Origin: Streptomyces candidus
GTDB taxonomy: Bacteria > Actinomycetota > Actinomycetes > Streptomycetales > Streptomycetaceae
Assembly: GCF_014207445.1 (NCBI RefSeq)
Contig: NZ_JACHEM010000022.1
Coordinates: 1 to 52,500 of the forward strand
DNA: 52,500 nucleotides
Direction: 5' to 3'
Under the pieces are notes generated by a model. The model saw only the letters and a list, made by a program, of their open reading frames with translations. It was not told where the DNA came from and did not search any database. The position numbers and the translations under genes were made by a program. Shown piece by piece: positions 8,746-17,436 of this stretch (its first letter is position 1; every line of letters begins with the position of its first letter).

Positions 8746-10398
8746 TCAGGTCTTCCTGGCACCGTTCTTCGGGTTGCCCTTCCATGCCACGGCCTTGAGG
8801 TAGGCGTACGCGTAGCTGTTGCACTTCCAGCGGACAAAGACGTTGTACGCCTTGCAGCTGCGCGTCTTCATCGTGGAGTAGAAGGCGTTGTCGACGTTCG
8901 ACTTCTTGCTGCGGTCCAGGTAGTACTTGTAGCCCTTGTACGTGTTGCCGATCAGCCCGTAGCCGTAGTCGTGGGAGTCGCACGCGGCCCGGAAGTTGAA
9001 GCCTCCCGGGCGGCTGATGTTCGGACCGGGGGTGCTGCAGCCGTCGTAGATGATGCCCGCTACCCGGAAGCCGGTCGGCGTGTACCGGAACTTCGGCCAG
9101 TGCCAGCCGTAGTGCGCGGCCCACGCGACGCAGCCGCGGTTGAGGTACCACATCCACTCGGTGGCGCGGTTGCAGTAGCGCGGGTAGGCCTGCGGGTCGG
9201 TGATCTCCCCGGTGGTGAAGTCACCGACCGGAGGCGTGGTCGCGGATCCGTCGCCTGCCGGGCCCTTGAGGGGCTCGGTGGCGGACGGCAGGTCGGTGCC
9301 AACGGGCGCGGCGTTCGGGGCGGCCGACTCTGCCGGGAACGTCAGGTCCCACTCACCGTTGCTGGGCGAGTCGACGTCGGAGACGCGCCCCGTGCCGTCG
9401 TAGGCGTACGACGAGACCGGGTCGGTGCCCTCGACCGGGTTGGTCACGTTGCGCAGCAGACCCGAGGCGTCGTAGGAGTAGCGCGCCAGCGTCTGCGCGG
9501 TGGCGCCCGACGTAAGGGTGATCTCCTTGGCTCGGCCCGTGTACTCGCCGGGCGCCGTGGCGGTGGCCGTCGTGGCGGTCGAGTACTTGACCGCCAGCGA
9601 CTGCGCCGGCGTATCGGCGGTGGCGGGCTCGCTGACCGTGGCGACCCGGCCCTTGGTGTCGTAGGAGACCGTGGCGGTGGCACCGTCGGCCAGGTTGCCA
9701 AGGCTGGTCACACGCCACTTGTCGGCGCCCGGAGCGACCTGCTTCCAGTTGTAGGTCGCCGTGAGGTTGGCGACGCCGACGGCTGCGCCCGCGTCCTCGT
9801 CGCCCGTCACGTCGGTGTCCGGGGTGCCGGTGGCCGGAGCGAGGGTCTCGACCGCGGTGGTCACCAGTGTGCCGGTCGCCTCGTTGTACGTGGTGGTCTC
9901 GCTGAGCTTGTCGCCGGTGGCGGTCTCGTACTTCTTGACGCCGCCGCCGCTCGGGTAGTCGACGCTGCTCTTCAGGGCGTACGAAACCGAGACCTTCGCG
10001 TCGAGGTCGGTGACCACGACGGAGTCGGCCTTCTGCTCCAGCTTGCGGTTGAGCTGGCCCCCCAGGAACCCGGCTTCCCAGCCGGGGCCGAAGACGCCTT
10101 GGTCCGGACGGGTCGCGGGCGCCGACTCCGGCTTGGCGACTCCGTCCGCACCTTCGGTCACCGTGTGCGTGCGGCCCATGAGGCCCTCGGCCACATCGGT
10201 CTCGTACAGCTCGAAGGACTTCTCCGCGGTGGAGTACAGGCCGGGACCGACCTGCTGGATCTCCCCGTCGGCCAGCGGTGGTTCGACAGTGGCGGCCGCG
10301 GGCTGCGGCTGCTCGATGACAGCGGCTCCGGCGGACTGCTGCGGAAGCATCAGCGCCATGGAGAGTGCGGCCATGACAGGCAGAGCTGTTTTGCGCAC
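8746..10398 (-). CDS. secreted phospholipase A2 with RHS/YD-like N-terminal region
   Basis: The protein is exported, 550 residues long. A GTG at 10398 follows a strong ribosome site (GAGGGGGG), and a signal peptide runs to about AGAA. Residues about 30-380 are threonine/glycine-rich beta-type sequence with weak YD motifs (YSYDASGLLRNVTNPVEG, YAYDGTGRVSDVDSPSNG), as in RHS proteins. The C-terminal domain of about 110 residues is a prokaryotic phospholipase A2: DGCSTPGPNISRPGGFNF, then ACDSHDYGYG with catalytic His476-Asp477, plus cysteines for disulfides. It would hydrolyse the sn-2 ester of phospholipids outside the cell. Free bacterial PLA2s are usually far shorter, so the long RHS-like part is notable. 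No immunity gene is evident next to it. Confidence 0.85.
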   Translation of the reverse strand: MRKTALPVMAALSMALMLPQQSAGAAVIEQPQPAAATVEPPLADGEIQQVGPGLYSTAEKSFELYETDVAEGLMGRTHTVTEGADGVAKPESAPATRPDQGVFGPGWEAGFLGGQLNRKLEQKADSVVVTDLDAKVSVSYALKSSVDYPSGGGVKKYETATGDKLSETTTYNEATGTLVTTAVETLAPATGTPDTDVTGDEDAGAAVGVANLTATYNWKQVAPGADKWRVTSLGNLADGATATVSYDTKGRVATVSEPATADTPAQSLAVKYSTATTATATAPGEYTGRAKEITLTSGATAQTLARYSYDASGLLRNVTNPVEGTDPVSSYAYDGTGRVSDVDSPSNGEWDLTFPAESAAPNAAPVGTDLPSATEPLKGPAGDGSATTPPVGDFTTGEITDPQAYPRYCNRATEWMWYLNRGCVAWAAHYGWHWPKFRYTPTGFRVAGIIYDGCSTPGPNISRPGGFNFRAACDSHDYGYGLIGNTYKGYKYYLDRSKKSNVDNAFYSTMKTRSCKAYNVFVRWKCNSYAYAYLKAVAWKGNPKNGARKT

Positions 10399-10636
10399 GA
10401 GTTCCCCCCTCGTGTCGTAGGTGTGCTGCTTGATCGATGCGGACCGTAGACCGGCGCCGATCACGACCACAAGTGGTCTACAAATAGGGGTAGTTGATTC
10501 CGCTTCCTTGCAGCAGTGAAGTTCGCCCGTCCGCCGCCCGAGGTTGAGTACGCGTACTCATGTGGCGCGAGCGGCCCGGCCCGAGACTGGACACGTGAAG
10601 CGAACACAGACCTGGGTCAGGACAGTTGACACCAAA

Positions 10637-11272
10637 ATGCGTGGCCGTCGGTCCACCCTCGCGATGACGACTCTCGCCGTTCTGACCCTGGCCGCCTGCG
10701 GCTCCGAGCAGCCGGGCCCCCGGGGGGAGCGGGGTTCGTCCGCCGACGCCGTCTCAGCGAGGAGCGACGCGGGCGACGCGGCCTTCATCAAGATGCTGGA
10801 CGAGGTGGCACGGGAGTGCCCCCCGCCAGGTGCGAAGAGGGAGTCGCCGCCCGCCCCGGTTGGCGAGGCGCCGACTGCTCCGGCAGGGGCGCCGCCCGGC
10901 GCCACGGTGCCGCCGCCGGGCGGCGCGGTCGAGCCCGTCGCCCCCACGGCAGGTCCGGAAGTGGAGCTGGACGCCCGCGACTGGTGTGCCGGCGTCCAGC
11001 ACGAACAGCGCGTGGCCGAGGCGGTCCTGCAGCTCAAGCAGCCTGATCCCGCACAGGTCAGGAAGGTCCTGAACGGCCTTGGCTACATCGACGAGCGCGT
11101 CCACGGCCTGAGGCAGTCCGCCGCCGTCACGACGTTCGTCATCGACCTCCGCGTCAAGGGAGGACGGCTGTGCCTGGACGGCACTGCCAACGGTGATCTG
11201 ACAGAGGTGGAGGCGTGCGTCGCACCCAAGGACGGACCGTTTGATATTGCAAAGCTGCATCGTCGATCATGA
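10637..11272 (+). CDS. secreted lipoprotein of unknown function
   Basis: The protein has 211 residues. MRGRRSTLAMTTLAVLTLAACGS ends in a clear lipobox (LAAC), so it should be lipid-anchored outside the membrane. A low-complexity linker rich in Pro, Ala and Gly follows (about residues 55-115). A small folded domain then carries DWCAGVQHEQRVAEAVLQ, ERVHGLRQSAAVTTFVIDLR and RLCLDGTANGDLTEVEACVA, with two or three cysteines. No family was recognised. The start is set by the signal peptide; upstream in-frame starts would add an atypical leader. It diverges from the phospholipase gene, with about 240 bp between them for promoters. Confidence 0.7.
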   Translation: MRGRRSTLAMTTLAVLTLAACGSEQPGPRGERGSSADAVSARSDAGDAAFIKMLDEVARECPPPGAKRESPPAPVGEAPTAPAGAPPGATVPPPGGAVEPVAPTAGPEVELDARDWCAGVQHEQRVAEAVLQLKQPDPAQVRKVLNGLGYIDERVHGLRQSAAVTTFVIDLRVKGGRLCLDGTANGDLTEVEACVAPKDGPFDIAKLHRRS

Positions 11273-12037
11273 GTTCGATGTGAACTAGGTCACAGACCAT
11301 GCTTGTCTGGGTGACTGATCAGCAACACCTTGTTACCCACAAATGAAAGATACTGTCCTAAATCACCGCTATAGCGATGAGTTAGGGAGCGCCGGGCCAT
11401 TGGGGATAGTTGTCCACGGGCGCGCTGCCGAGGTTGCGTCAGCAACCATCCCTCCTCGCGGAGGGCTGGGTTCCACCGCCGCTCGTTGCGCCCCCAGGAG
11501 CTCGCCGCTGGGGCGGACATGGCTCCGGTTGCGCCCACGGGACGACCGGGGATCGCAGGACGCAAGTGGCAGAACTCGGCGTGGTTCGCGACTTCTCTGG
11601 GACCGAGCAGGACGCCCACCCCTGCGGACGCGCGGAGAACGACGTGAAAGCGGCCCGGTCGCGTTCGAAGTCCTAGCGAATCCATGCAGGTAAGACTGAG
11701 TGGCGGCCCCGCCCGGCTACGATCCGCCTGGTGAGGCGGCGGTCGTTGCCCTCAGCGGGTTTGTACAGGATGGCGAAGTCGCCCACCGCATGGCGAGTGT
11801 CTCCAGGAACCCCTTCCCCTTCCCTCTCCTTGGATCGTCGTAGCTGTCCCGCGGTGAGCCCCGTCGCCCCCGCACGTTCGCGCTTCCTCCATGGGTCCTT
11901 CCGGCCGTTTCCGCAACTGAGCGGGTCCAGAGGCGGACCGGTCATCGGTAGAGATGGGCCGAGGGGGCGGCTACCCGGTGATCACTCAGCCGGGTGGCCG
12001 CAGTGGTGACCGTGGTGCTGGGCTGCGCCACGGTGGT
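11273..12037 (+). other. 765 bp without a convincing gene
   Basis: Several short overlapping reading frames exist on both strands but none has a ribosome site, a recognisable family or consistent coding character. ACCGTGG (12009-12015) and CCACGGT (12028-12034) can form a short hairpin directly after the desulfurase stop and may terminate that operon. Confidence 0.5.
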
Positions 12038-13675
12038 TCAGGCGGTGGACTGCTGCAGTTGGCGCAGCGAGTGGACCAACTGGTCCACCTCGTGTGGGGT
12101 GTTGTACAGGGCGAGTGAGGCCCGTGCCGCGTCTTGCAGGCCGTAGTGGCGCAGCGTCGGCTGGGCGCAGTGGTGGCCTGCCCGGATGGCGATTCCTTCC
12201 CGGTCGAGCCAGTCGGCGATCTCCGCCGGCTCGTGCCCGGCGAGTGTGAAGGTCAGGACGGCGACCCTGCCTGGCGCCGAGCCGAGGATCTCCAGCCCCG
12301 GGAGGGTGGTGAGAGCTTGCTGTGCGTAGGCGACCAGATGTGCCTCGTATGTGGCCACGGCTTGCCGGTCGAAGGAGGTCAGCCAGTTCAGGGCTGTCAG
12401 CAGCCCGACGACGCCGGCGATGTGGCCGGTGCCGGCCTCGAAACGGTGCGGGACGGGCGCATAGGTGGTCTGCCCGAAGTCCACCGATTCGATCATGTTG
12501 CCGCCGCCCTGCCACGGTCGCATGCACTGGAGGATTTCCGGCTTGGCGTACAGCGCCCCGATCCCGGTGGGGGCGAACACCTTGTGTCCGGAGAACGTGT
12601 AGAAGTCGGCGTCGAGGTCTTGGACGTCCACCGGGAAGTGGGCGATGGCCTGAGCGCCGTCCACCAGGACTTTGGCCCCGTAACGGTGGGCCAGTGCCGT
12701 CATCTCCCGGACGGGGGGCACGGTGCCCAGGACGTTCGAGGCGTGGCTGAGCGCGACGAGCTGGGTGCGGAAGGAGAGAAGGTCGGCGTAGGCGTTCTGG
12801 TCGATCTGCCCGTTGGGCAGGAGCGGAATGGGCACCACCCGGGCTCGCCGTTCCTTGGCGATGTGCTGCCAGGGAACGATGTTGGAGTGGTGCTCCATCG
12901 TCGAAACGAGAATCTCATCGCCGGGGCCGAGGTTGTCGCGGCCCCAGCTCTGTGCGACGAGGTTGATCGCTTCGGTGGTGCCGCGGACGAAGACGACGCT
13001 GTCCGGTGTGGGCGCGCCGAGCAGGCGGGCGACCGCGGCGCGGCCCTCCTCGTAGATGTTGGTGGCTTCTCGCGCCATCGTGTGCGCACCGCGGTGGATG
13101 TTGGAGTTGGCGCTGGCGTAGTAGGCGCTCAATGCCTCGATGACCTGGCGCGGTTTTTGTGTGGTGGCGCCGTTGTCCAGCCAGACAAGGGGGTGGCCGT
13201 TGACCGTACGCTGCAGGATGGGGATGTCTTGGCGCGCCATGTCCGGCGAGAAGACGCCGTGCTGGCTGCGGGGTGCGTACGGTTGTTCCGTCCATGCGTG
13301 TGACGGCGGCGTTCGAAGTACCGTAGCGGCCGGGGCGGCATGTGCGCCGGGTGCGGGCGGGGCTGTCCGGGCGGGGGGAGCCTGGACGGTGTGTGCCGTG
13401 TGGTCGGGCACGGTGAGCTGCCGTGCGGGAGCAGTCGGCAGGCGGTGGTCCTCCGGCCCGGCTGGGCCGGGCCGGACGGCCGGGGGCGCTGCAACTGTCT
13501 GCTGCGCAGGTACGTCGGACGCTGTTGCAGCGGTGGGATCGGCTGCCGTCTGCCCTCGGGTGGCGGTCTGTTCTGGGAGGCGGGGCCGCGCCGCGTGCCC
13601 GGCCGAGGCCGCGGGAGCCGTGGGCGCCCGGGGGGTTCTGGGGGCTTTGCGCCCCCTGGGCTCAGGAGTAGTCAT
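12038..13675 (-). CDS. SufS-like cysteine desulfurase with long disordered N-terminus (encapsulin cargo)
   Basis: This is a PLP enzyme that takes sulfur from L-cysteine as a protein persulfide, releasing alanine. The fold starts at about residue 143. Landmarks are HHSNIVPW (His262-263), DGAQ (Asp339), the PLP lysine Lys365 in SGHKVF, and the persulfide Cys503 in RAGHHCAQP. Residues 1 to about 140 are low-complexity Pro/Ala/Thr sequence, absent from housekeeping SufS (about 400-420 residues) but typical of desulfurases loaded into family 2 encapsulins, where this tail directs encapsulation. The ATG (13673-13675) lies inside the upstream shell gene (14-bp overlap), implying translational coupling. 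No SufB/C/D/U genes are nearby, which argues against housekeeping Fe-S assembly. Confidence 0.9.
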   Translation of the reverse strand: MTTPEPRGRKAPRTPRAPTAPAASAGHAARPRLPEQTATRGQTAADPTAATASDVPAQQTVAAPPAVRPGPAGPEDHRLPTAPARQLTVPDHTAHTVQAPPARTAPPAPGAHAAPAATVLRTPPSHAWTEQPYAPRSQHGVFSPDMARQDIPILQRTVNGHPLVWLDNGATTQKPRQVIEALSAYYASANSNIHRGAHTMAREATNIYEEGRAAVARLLGAPTPDSVVFVRGTTEAINLVAQSWGRDNLGPGDEILVSTMEHHSNIVPWQHIAKERRARVVPIPLLPNGQIDQNAYADLLSFRTQLVALSHASNVLGTVPPVREMTALAHRYGAKVLVDGAQAIAHFPVDVQDLDADFYTFSGHKVFAPTGIGALYAKPEILQCMRPWQGGGNMIESVDFGQTTYAPVPHRFEAGTGHIAGVVGLLTALNWLTSFDRQAVATYEAHLVAYAQQALTTLPGLEILGSAPGRVAVLTFTLAGHEPAEIADWLDREGIAIRAGHHCAQPTLRHYGLQDAARASLALYNTPHEVDQLVHSLRQLQQSTA

Positions 13676-15047
13676 GGTACTTGGACACCTCGACGTTCTG
13701 CAGTACGGCGGTGGCGTCCTCCACCAGGACCGCGGCGTTGAAGTAGGAGGTCATCAGGTACGAGCTGATGCCCTTTTGGTCCATGCCCATGTTCCGCATG
13801 GCCAGGCCCGGTTCCACCTCATCGGTCACCTTCGAGGGGCGCAGGCCCACTACGCCCTGCTCGGCCTCTCCCACCCGCATCAGCAGGATCTCGGTGGTGC
13901 CCGTGCCGCCACGGCCTGAGAAACGCACCTTGTCCGAGGGCAGCATCGGCACACCTCGCCAGGTCAGCAGCGGGCTGCCGAAGCGGGTGTCCATCAGCGG
14001 GGGCACTCCCCGGCGGGTACATTCCCGTGCGAAGGCGGCGATCGCCCGGGGGTGGGCGAGGAAGTACGCGGGGTGCTTCCACACCCTGGTCAGCAGTTCG
14101 TCCAAGTCGTCCGGGCTGGGTGCGCCGGTACGCGTCTGCACGCGCTGCCCGGGAGCGACATTGTGGAACAAGCCGTACTCCGGGTGGTTGAGCATCATCG
14201 CTTCCTGGCGCTCGCGCAGGGCCTGGATGGTCAGGTCGGCCTGGGACCGGGTCTGGTCCATGGGCTCGTTGTAGAGGTCGGCGACGCGGCTGTGCACGCG
14301 CAGCACTGTCTGGGCCAGGCTCATGTGGTACTCGCGCGGAGTGTCCTCGTACTCGACGTACGTTCCCGGCAGGTCGGGCTCGCCCACGTGGCCCGAGGCG
14401 AGTTCCACCGGCACCTCGGAGCCCGGCTCGGGTGCGCCGTCAGCGGTGTAGGCCTCCAGTGCTGCTCGCAGTTGCTCGTCGCCGTCGGCCAGTCGGGTCA
14501 GCTCGTCGCGGTTCAGGCACAGTGCCACGCCGTGGGTCAGCGCCTTGACGTAATGGGGCATGGGCGCGCCGCTGGTCCAGGATGCGAGGTCGAAGGTCTG
14601 GCCGTCACCGATGACGTCGAGGACGGCTTCGTCGCCGTAGCGTCCGGTGACCCGCTTCTCTGCCTTGCCGTGTACCAGCACCCACAGCTGCGCGCAGGGC
14701 TCGTCCTCCGTGGCCAGGACCTGTCCCGCCTCGAAGGTGACGGTGGTGAACGAACCGGCCAGTTCGGTGAGCAGGGCCGAATCGGCTTCCCGCAGGTAGG
14801 GCAGCTCGCGCAGGTCCTCGGCGATGACGCGATGGGTGCCGTTGTCGCTGTAGCTGCTGATGCGGTCGTCGCCCAGGACGAAGGTACGGCGGCGGTTGAC
14901 CCGGTAGACACCGGACTCGACGTCCACCCACGGCAGCGCACGCAGCAGATAGCGGGGGGTGATCGCCCGCATCTGCGGTCGGGTCTTGGTGGTATTGGCC
15001 AACTGCCGTGCGGCATCGGGGCTGAGGCTTTGCTGGTAGTCGTTCAT
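13662..15047 (-). CDS. family 2B encapsulin shell protein with cNMP-binding-like domain
   Basis: This is the capsid protomer (461 residues) of a protein nanocompartment with an HK97-type fold. The N-terminal arm (to about residue 60) is followed by a cyclic-nucleotide-binding-like beta-roll (about 70-195, VTFEAGQVLATEDEPCAQLW, HGKAEKRVTGRYGD), then the shell core (about 225-461), with TPREYHMSLAQTVLRVHSRV, LNHPEYGLFHNVAPGQRVQ, MDTRFGSPLLTWRGVPMLPS and the C-terminal YFNAAVLVEDATAVLQNVEV. The nucleotide domain lacks the usual phosphate-cassette arginine, so its ligand is unclear. Such proteins are often misannotated as Crp/Fnr regulators, but no DNA-binding helix-turn-helix follows. The start is fixed by AGGAGGT upstream. 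It is the first gene of the operon with the desulfurase. Confidence 0.92.
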   Translation of the reverse strand: MNDYQQSLSPDAARQLANTTKTRPQMRAITPRYLLRALPWVDVESGVYRVNRRRTFVLGDDRISSYSDNGTHRVIAEDLRELPYLREADSALLTELAGSFTTVTFEAGQVLATEDEPCAQLWVLVHGKAEKRVTGRYGDEAVLDVIGDGQTFDLASWTSGAPMPHYVKALTHGVALCLNRDELTRLADGDEQLRAALEAYTADGAPEPGSEVPVELASGHVGEPDLPGTYVEYEDTPREYHMSLAQTVLRVHSRVADLYNEPMDQTRSQADLTIQALRERQEAMMLNHPEYGLFHNVAPGQRVQTRTGAPSPDDLDELLTRVWKHPAYFLAHPRAIAAFARECTRRGVPPLMDTRFGSPLLTWRGVPMLPSDKVRFSGRGGTGTTEILLMRVGEAEQGVVGLRPSKVTDEVEPGLAMRNMGMDQKGISSYLMTSYFNAAVLVEDATAVLQNVEVSKYHDYS

Positions 15048-15296
15048 CGTGACCTCCTGGCCGGACTGTGACGTTCCGTGCACCGTCACGATCACGGGTG
15101 CGATCACCCGTCCACAACCATGCATGTGCCAGCGGCAGTCTTGAATTCTTCGAACGGTGCACCGGCCCACGCCTTCCCATGGCATACCGGTCCTCGACGC
15201 TCACCCGTGACCCAAAGGGCTGTCAATATGACAGTGATCAAAAAACATCGAAAAGCACCCCTGTAAGCAGCAATTTTTCGACTGCGCAATCGGCTG

Positions 15297-15310
15297 GAAG
15301 CGATCGCTTC
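15297..15310. promoter_or_regulatory. perfect 14-bp palindrome upstream of the encapsulin operon
   Basis: GAAGCGATCGCTTC is a perfect palindrome about 250 bp before the encapsulin start, in a stretch (about 15225-15350) that is AT-rich for this genome. It could be an operator, but nothing ties it to a particular regulator. The rest of 15048-15664 shows no convincing gene. Confidence 0.3.
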
Positions 15311-15664
15311 GATAAGTATGAAAAACATGCGAGATGAACAACACGAGAAGGCCGCCGCCTCGTAGGCAACACACACGGGACTCCGGATGGTGCGGGGTAA
15401 CTCCCGATCAAGGACGATGCACCGATGACGGGTGAGAACGTGGCCGGGCCCCCGTGCTCACAGGCCGTGCACGTCTCCAAGGGCGCAGTGCAGGCGGCGC
15501 CCCTGCCACCCGCACCCGAAGGCTGGACGGCCAGGGCGGCCGGCAACTAGTCCCAAGCCTCGTGACAGCGCAGCTCGGCCCGGGGCATTGCCGCGGTGAG
15601 AATGGGGTAGGGCTTCGCAAGCTTGTCGAGCAGTCACACGTGCGCGCGTCGGCCGGGGGGCGAA

Positions 15665-16312
15665 TTGGACCACAGCGAGGAAAAGCGGGGTCCCAATAGA
15701 GTGCTGGTCACTGATCTGGACGGCACGCTGCTGGGTGGCGAGGCGGACCAACGCCGACAGCTGCGTGACGAGTTGACGAGTCATCCGGAAATCACTGTGG
15801 TTTTCGCGACCGGCCGGTCCATGCCGTCCGTCCAGCGACTGCTGGGGGATCCGCTCGTACCGCGTCCGCACTGGATCATCGGGGACGTCGGGGCAAGCGT
15901 CGCGGAGGGCGAAGGCTTCAGCGCCGACGTCGCTCTGCAGGAGAAGTTACGCGGAGGATGGCCGGGAGCAGCCCGAGTGCGCAACGCACTCAAAGGCTTC
16001 ACGGGCCTTACCTACCAGCACGGTGTGGTGCAGGAGGGCCGGTGCTCCTTCTATCTGGAGACGCGTCATCTGACAGAGCAACTCTGCTTGACTGTCGCGG
16101 CATTGGGCTGTTCCTGGGTGCACTCGGACGGTCGCTACTTCGATGTTCTTCCGCCGGGTGCGGACAAGGGCGCCGCGCTGGTCCTGCTGGCAGCCAAACG
16201 TGGCTGGTCCAGGGAGTCCCTCCATGGGCGCGAACCTGGCTGCGGTGTTCGCGGTAAAGGGCCTCGGCGCCGATGGGACTGGCGGCAGCAGGGCATAGAG
16301 CCAGCTCCGTGA
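15665..16312 (+). CDS. HAD-superfamily (type IIB) phosphatase, C-terminally altered
   Basis: The N-terminus carries HAD motif I (VLVTDLDGTLLGG) and motif II (VVFATGRSMPS). The cap region reads RPHWIIGDVGASVAEGEGF and GRYFDVLPPGADKGAALVLL, as in sucrose-phosphate-phosphatase-like hydrolases that remove phosphate from small sugars. After KRGWSRESLHG (about 16220) the sequence becomes unrelated (CGVRGKGPRRRWDWRQQG) and motif IV (GDxxND) is missing. The gene therefore looks truncated by a rearrangement or frameshift and is probably inactive. The start is uncertain: TTG 15665 follows a G-rich ribosome site, while GTG 15701 begins directly at VLVTDLDG. Confidence 0.65.
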   Translation: MDHSEEKRGPNRVLVTDLDGTLLGGEADQRRQLRDELTSHPEITVVFATGRSMPSVQRLLGDPLVPRPHWIIGDVGASVAEGEGFSADVALQEKLRGGWPGAARVRNALKGFTGLTYQHGVVQEGRCSFYLETRHLTEQLCLTVAALGCSWVHSDGRYFDVLPPGADKGAALVLLAAKRGWSRESLHGREPGCGVRGKGPRRRWDWRQQGIEPAP

Positions 16313-16363
16313 GGTTGAGCTGTCGACGCAGGATCGTCCATCCCTCGTCCGTCCCCGTCGTGC

Positions 16364-17197
16364 TCACACCCCACCGCCGCAGCCACCTCCGCACGAGCCG
16401 GTCGCGCCGACGCCACCGTCGTTGGCCCAGCCCGATGTACGAGCCGGGTTGGGCCGCTGTGCGGGGAGCGTCTGGGGTCGCGTGTCCGTGGGGGCCGGCT
16501 GTTCCGGTCGGGGAACGCGGGCCTCTTCCTCGGCGACCCGGCGCACGCACAGCGCGTCGAACTCGGGCCATAGCGGGGCGGCGTACCGTCCGCCCTGGCC
16601 GTCTGTCATGCCCAGCCAGATGCCTGCGGGCGCGTGCGCGACCAGGGCGCTCAGGAACCACACCCCGCTCGCGTCGGGCTGTCGCACATGGAACCCGATG
16701 CCGTACACGACGACGGCGCAGAGGCCGAACAGTGCCGACCAGGACGCTGCCCGGTCGGGCATGTAGCGCGTACGACGCGCAGGAAGCTCGCGTTGCGCCG
16801 CCTCCCTGAGTCGGGTCCGGAACGCGGCGAAGCGGGGTGAGGCCATCACAGCTTCGGCGGTGTCGGCTCTTCCGGCATCACGAACGGCTTCCTGGAGCGC
16901 TGCCAGCAGAGGGTGCAGTTCCGGCCCTGGTTGCCGCCCGCAGTGGGAAGCTCCCTGCAGACGGCACAGCACCAGGATCCCGGTCCGCGTCGCCGCCTGC
17001 TCCCCTGCGAGGTAGTACGCGGCGAGAACCGGCATGGCGGCCCCGGCCCCGAAGAAGCGCCCGATGGCTTGCCGGTCACGCCGGAGTGAGAAACGGAGTC
17101 GGAGCAGGGAGCACGTCACGCACACCGTGAAAGCACTCGTCCAGACCACAGCGAAGGTCCAGAAAGCCGGCAAGCCCCTCAGAAGATCCGCCATCAC
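16364..17197 (-). CDS. uncharacterised membrane protein with Gly/Cys-rich tail
   Basis: The protein has 277 residues. An N-terminal membrane segment (AFWTFAVVWTSAFTVCVTC) is followed by a second hydrophobic stretch (AGAAMPVLAAYYLAGEQAA), a cytoplasmic region rich in Arg and Glu, and two further segments (ASWSALFGLCAVVVYGIGF, GVWFLSALVAHAPAGIWLG). The C-terminus ends ATGSCGGGCGGGV. Gly/Cys-rich ends of this type occur in uncharacterised actinobacterial membrane proteins, but I cannot assign a family. A GGGGTGG site precedes the start. No functional link with neighbours is visible. Confidence 0.6.
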   Translation of the reverse strand: MMADLLRGLPAFWTFAVVWTSAFTVCVTCSLLRLRFSLRRDRQAIGRFFGAGAAMPVLAAYYLAGEQAATRTGILVLCRLQGASHCGRQPGPELHPLLAALQEAVRDAGRADTAEAVMASPRFAAFRTRLREAAQRELPARRTRYMPDRAASWSALFGLCAVVVYGIGFHVRQPDASGVWFLSALVAHAPAGIWLGMTDGQGGRYAAPLWPEFDALCVRRVAEEEARVPRPEQPAPTDTRPQTLPAQRPNPARTSGWANDGGVGATGSCGGGCGGGV

Positions 17198-17436
17198 CCC
17201 ACCCCCCGTCCGGCCTGATCCCAGGGTGGCAGGGAGGGCGCTCTCTGCCCAGACTTCTCACAGCTCGCGGGACCACCGGATCCGGCGTCGGAGAGAGCGC
17301 GGCCGCCGGGTGTTCCGTACAGGGCGCTCGGTCGAGTGCTCAGAAAGGGACCAGATCACTCCGAGGCGGATGTCGGACCGGCATGGTTTCCAGCAGTTCC
17401 CGACCGAGTGAGGGCCCTCCCGGTGAGACATCCCGG

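Noticed and set aside
13662..15047. Reading the encapsulin as a Crp/Fnr-type regulator
   Set aside because: It has a cyclic-nucleotide-like domain but no following DNA-binding domain; the C-terminal half matches encapsulin shells.
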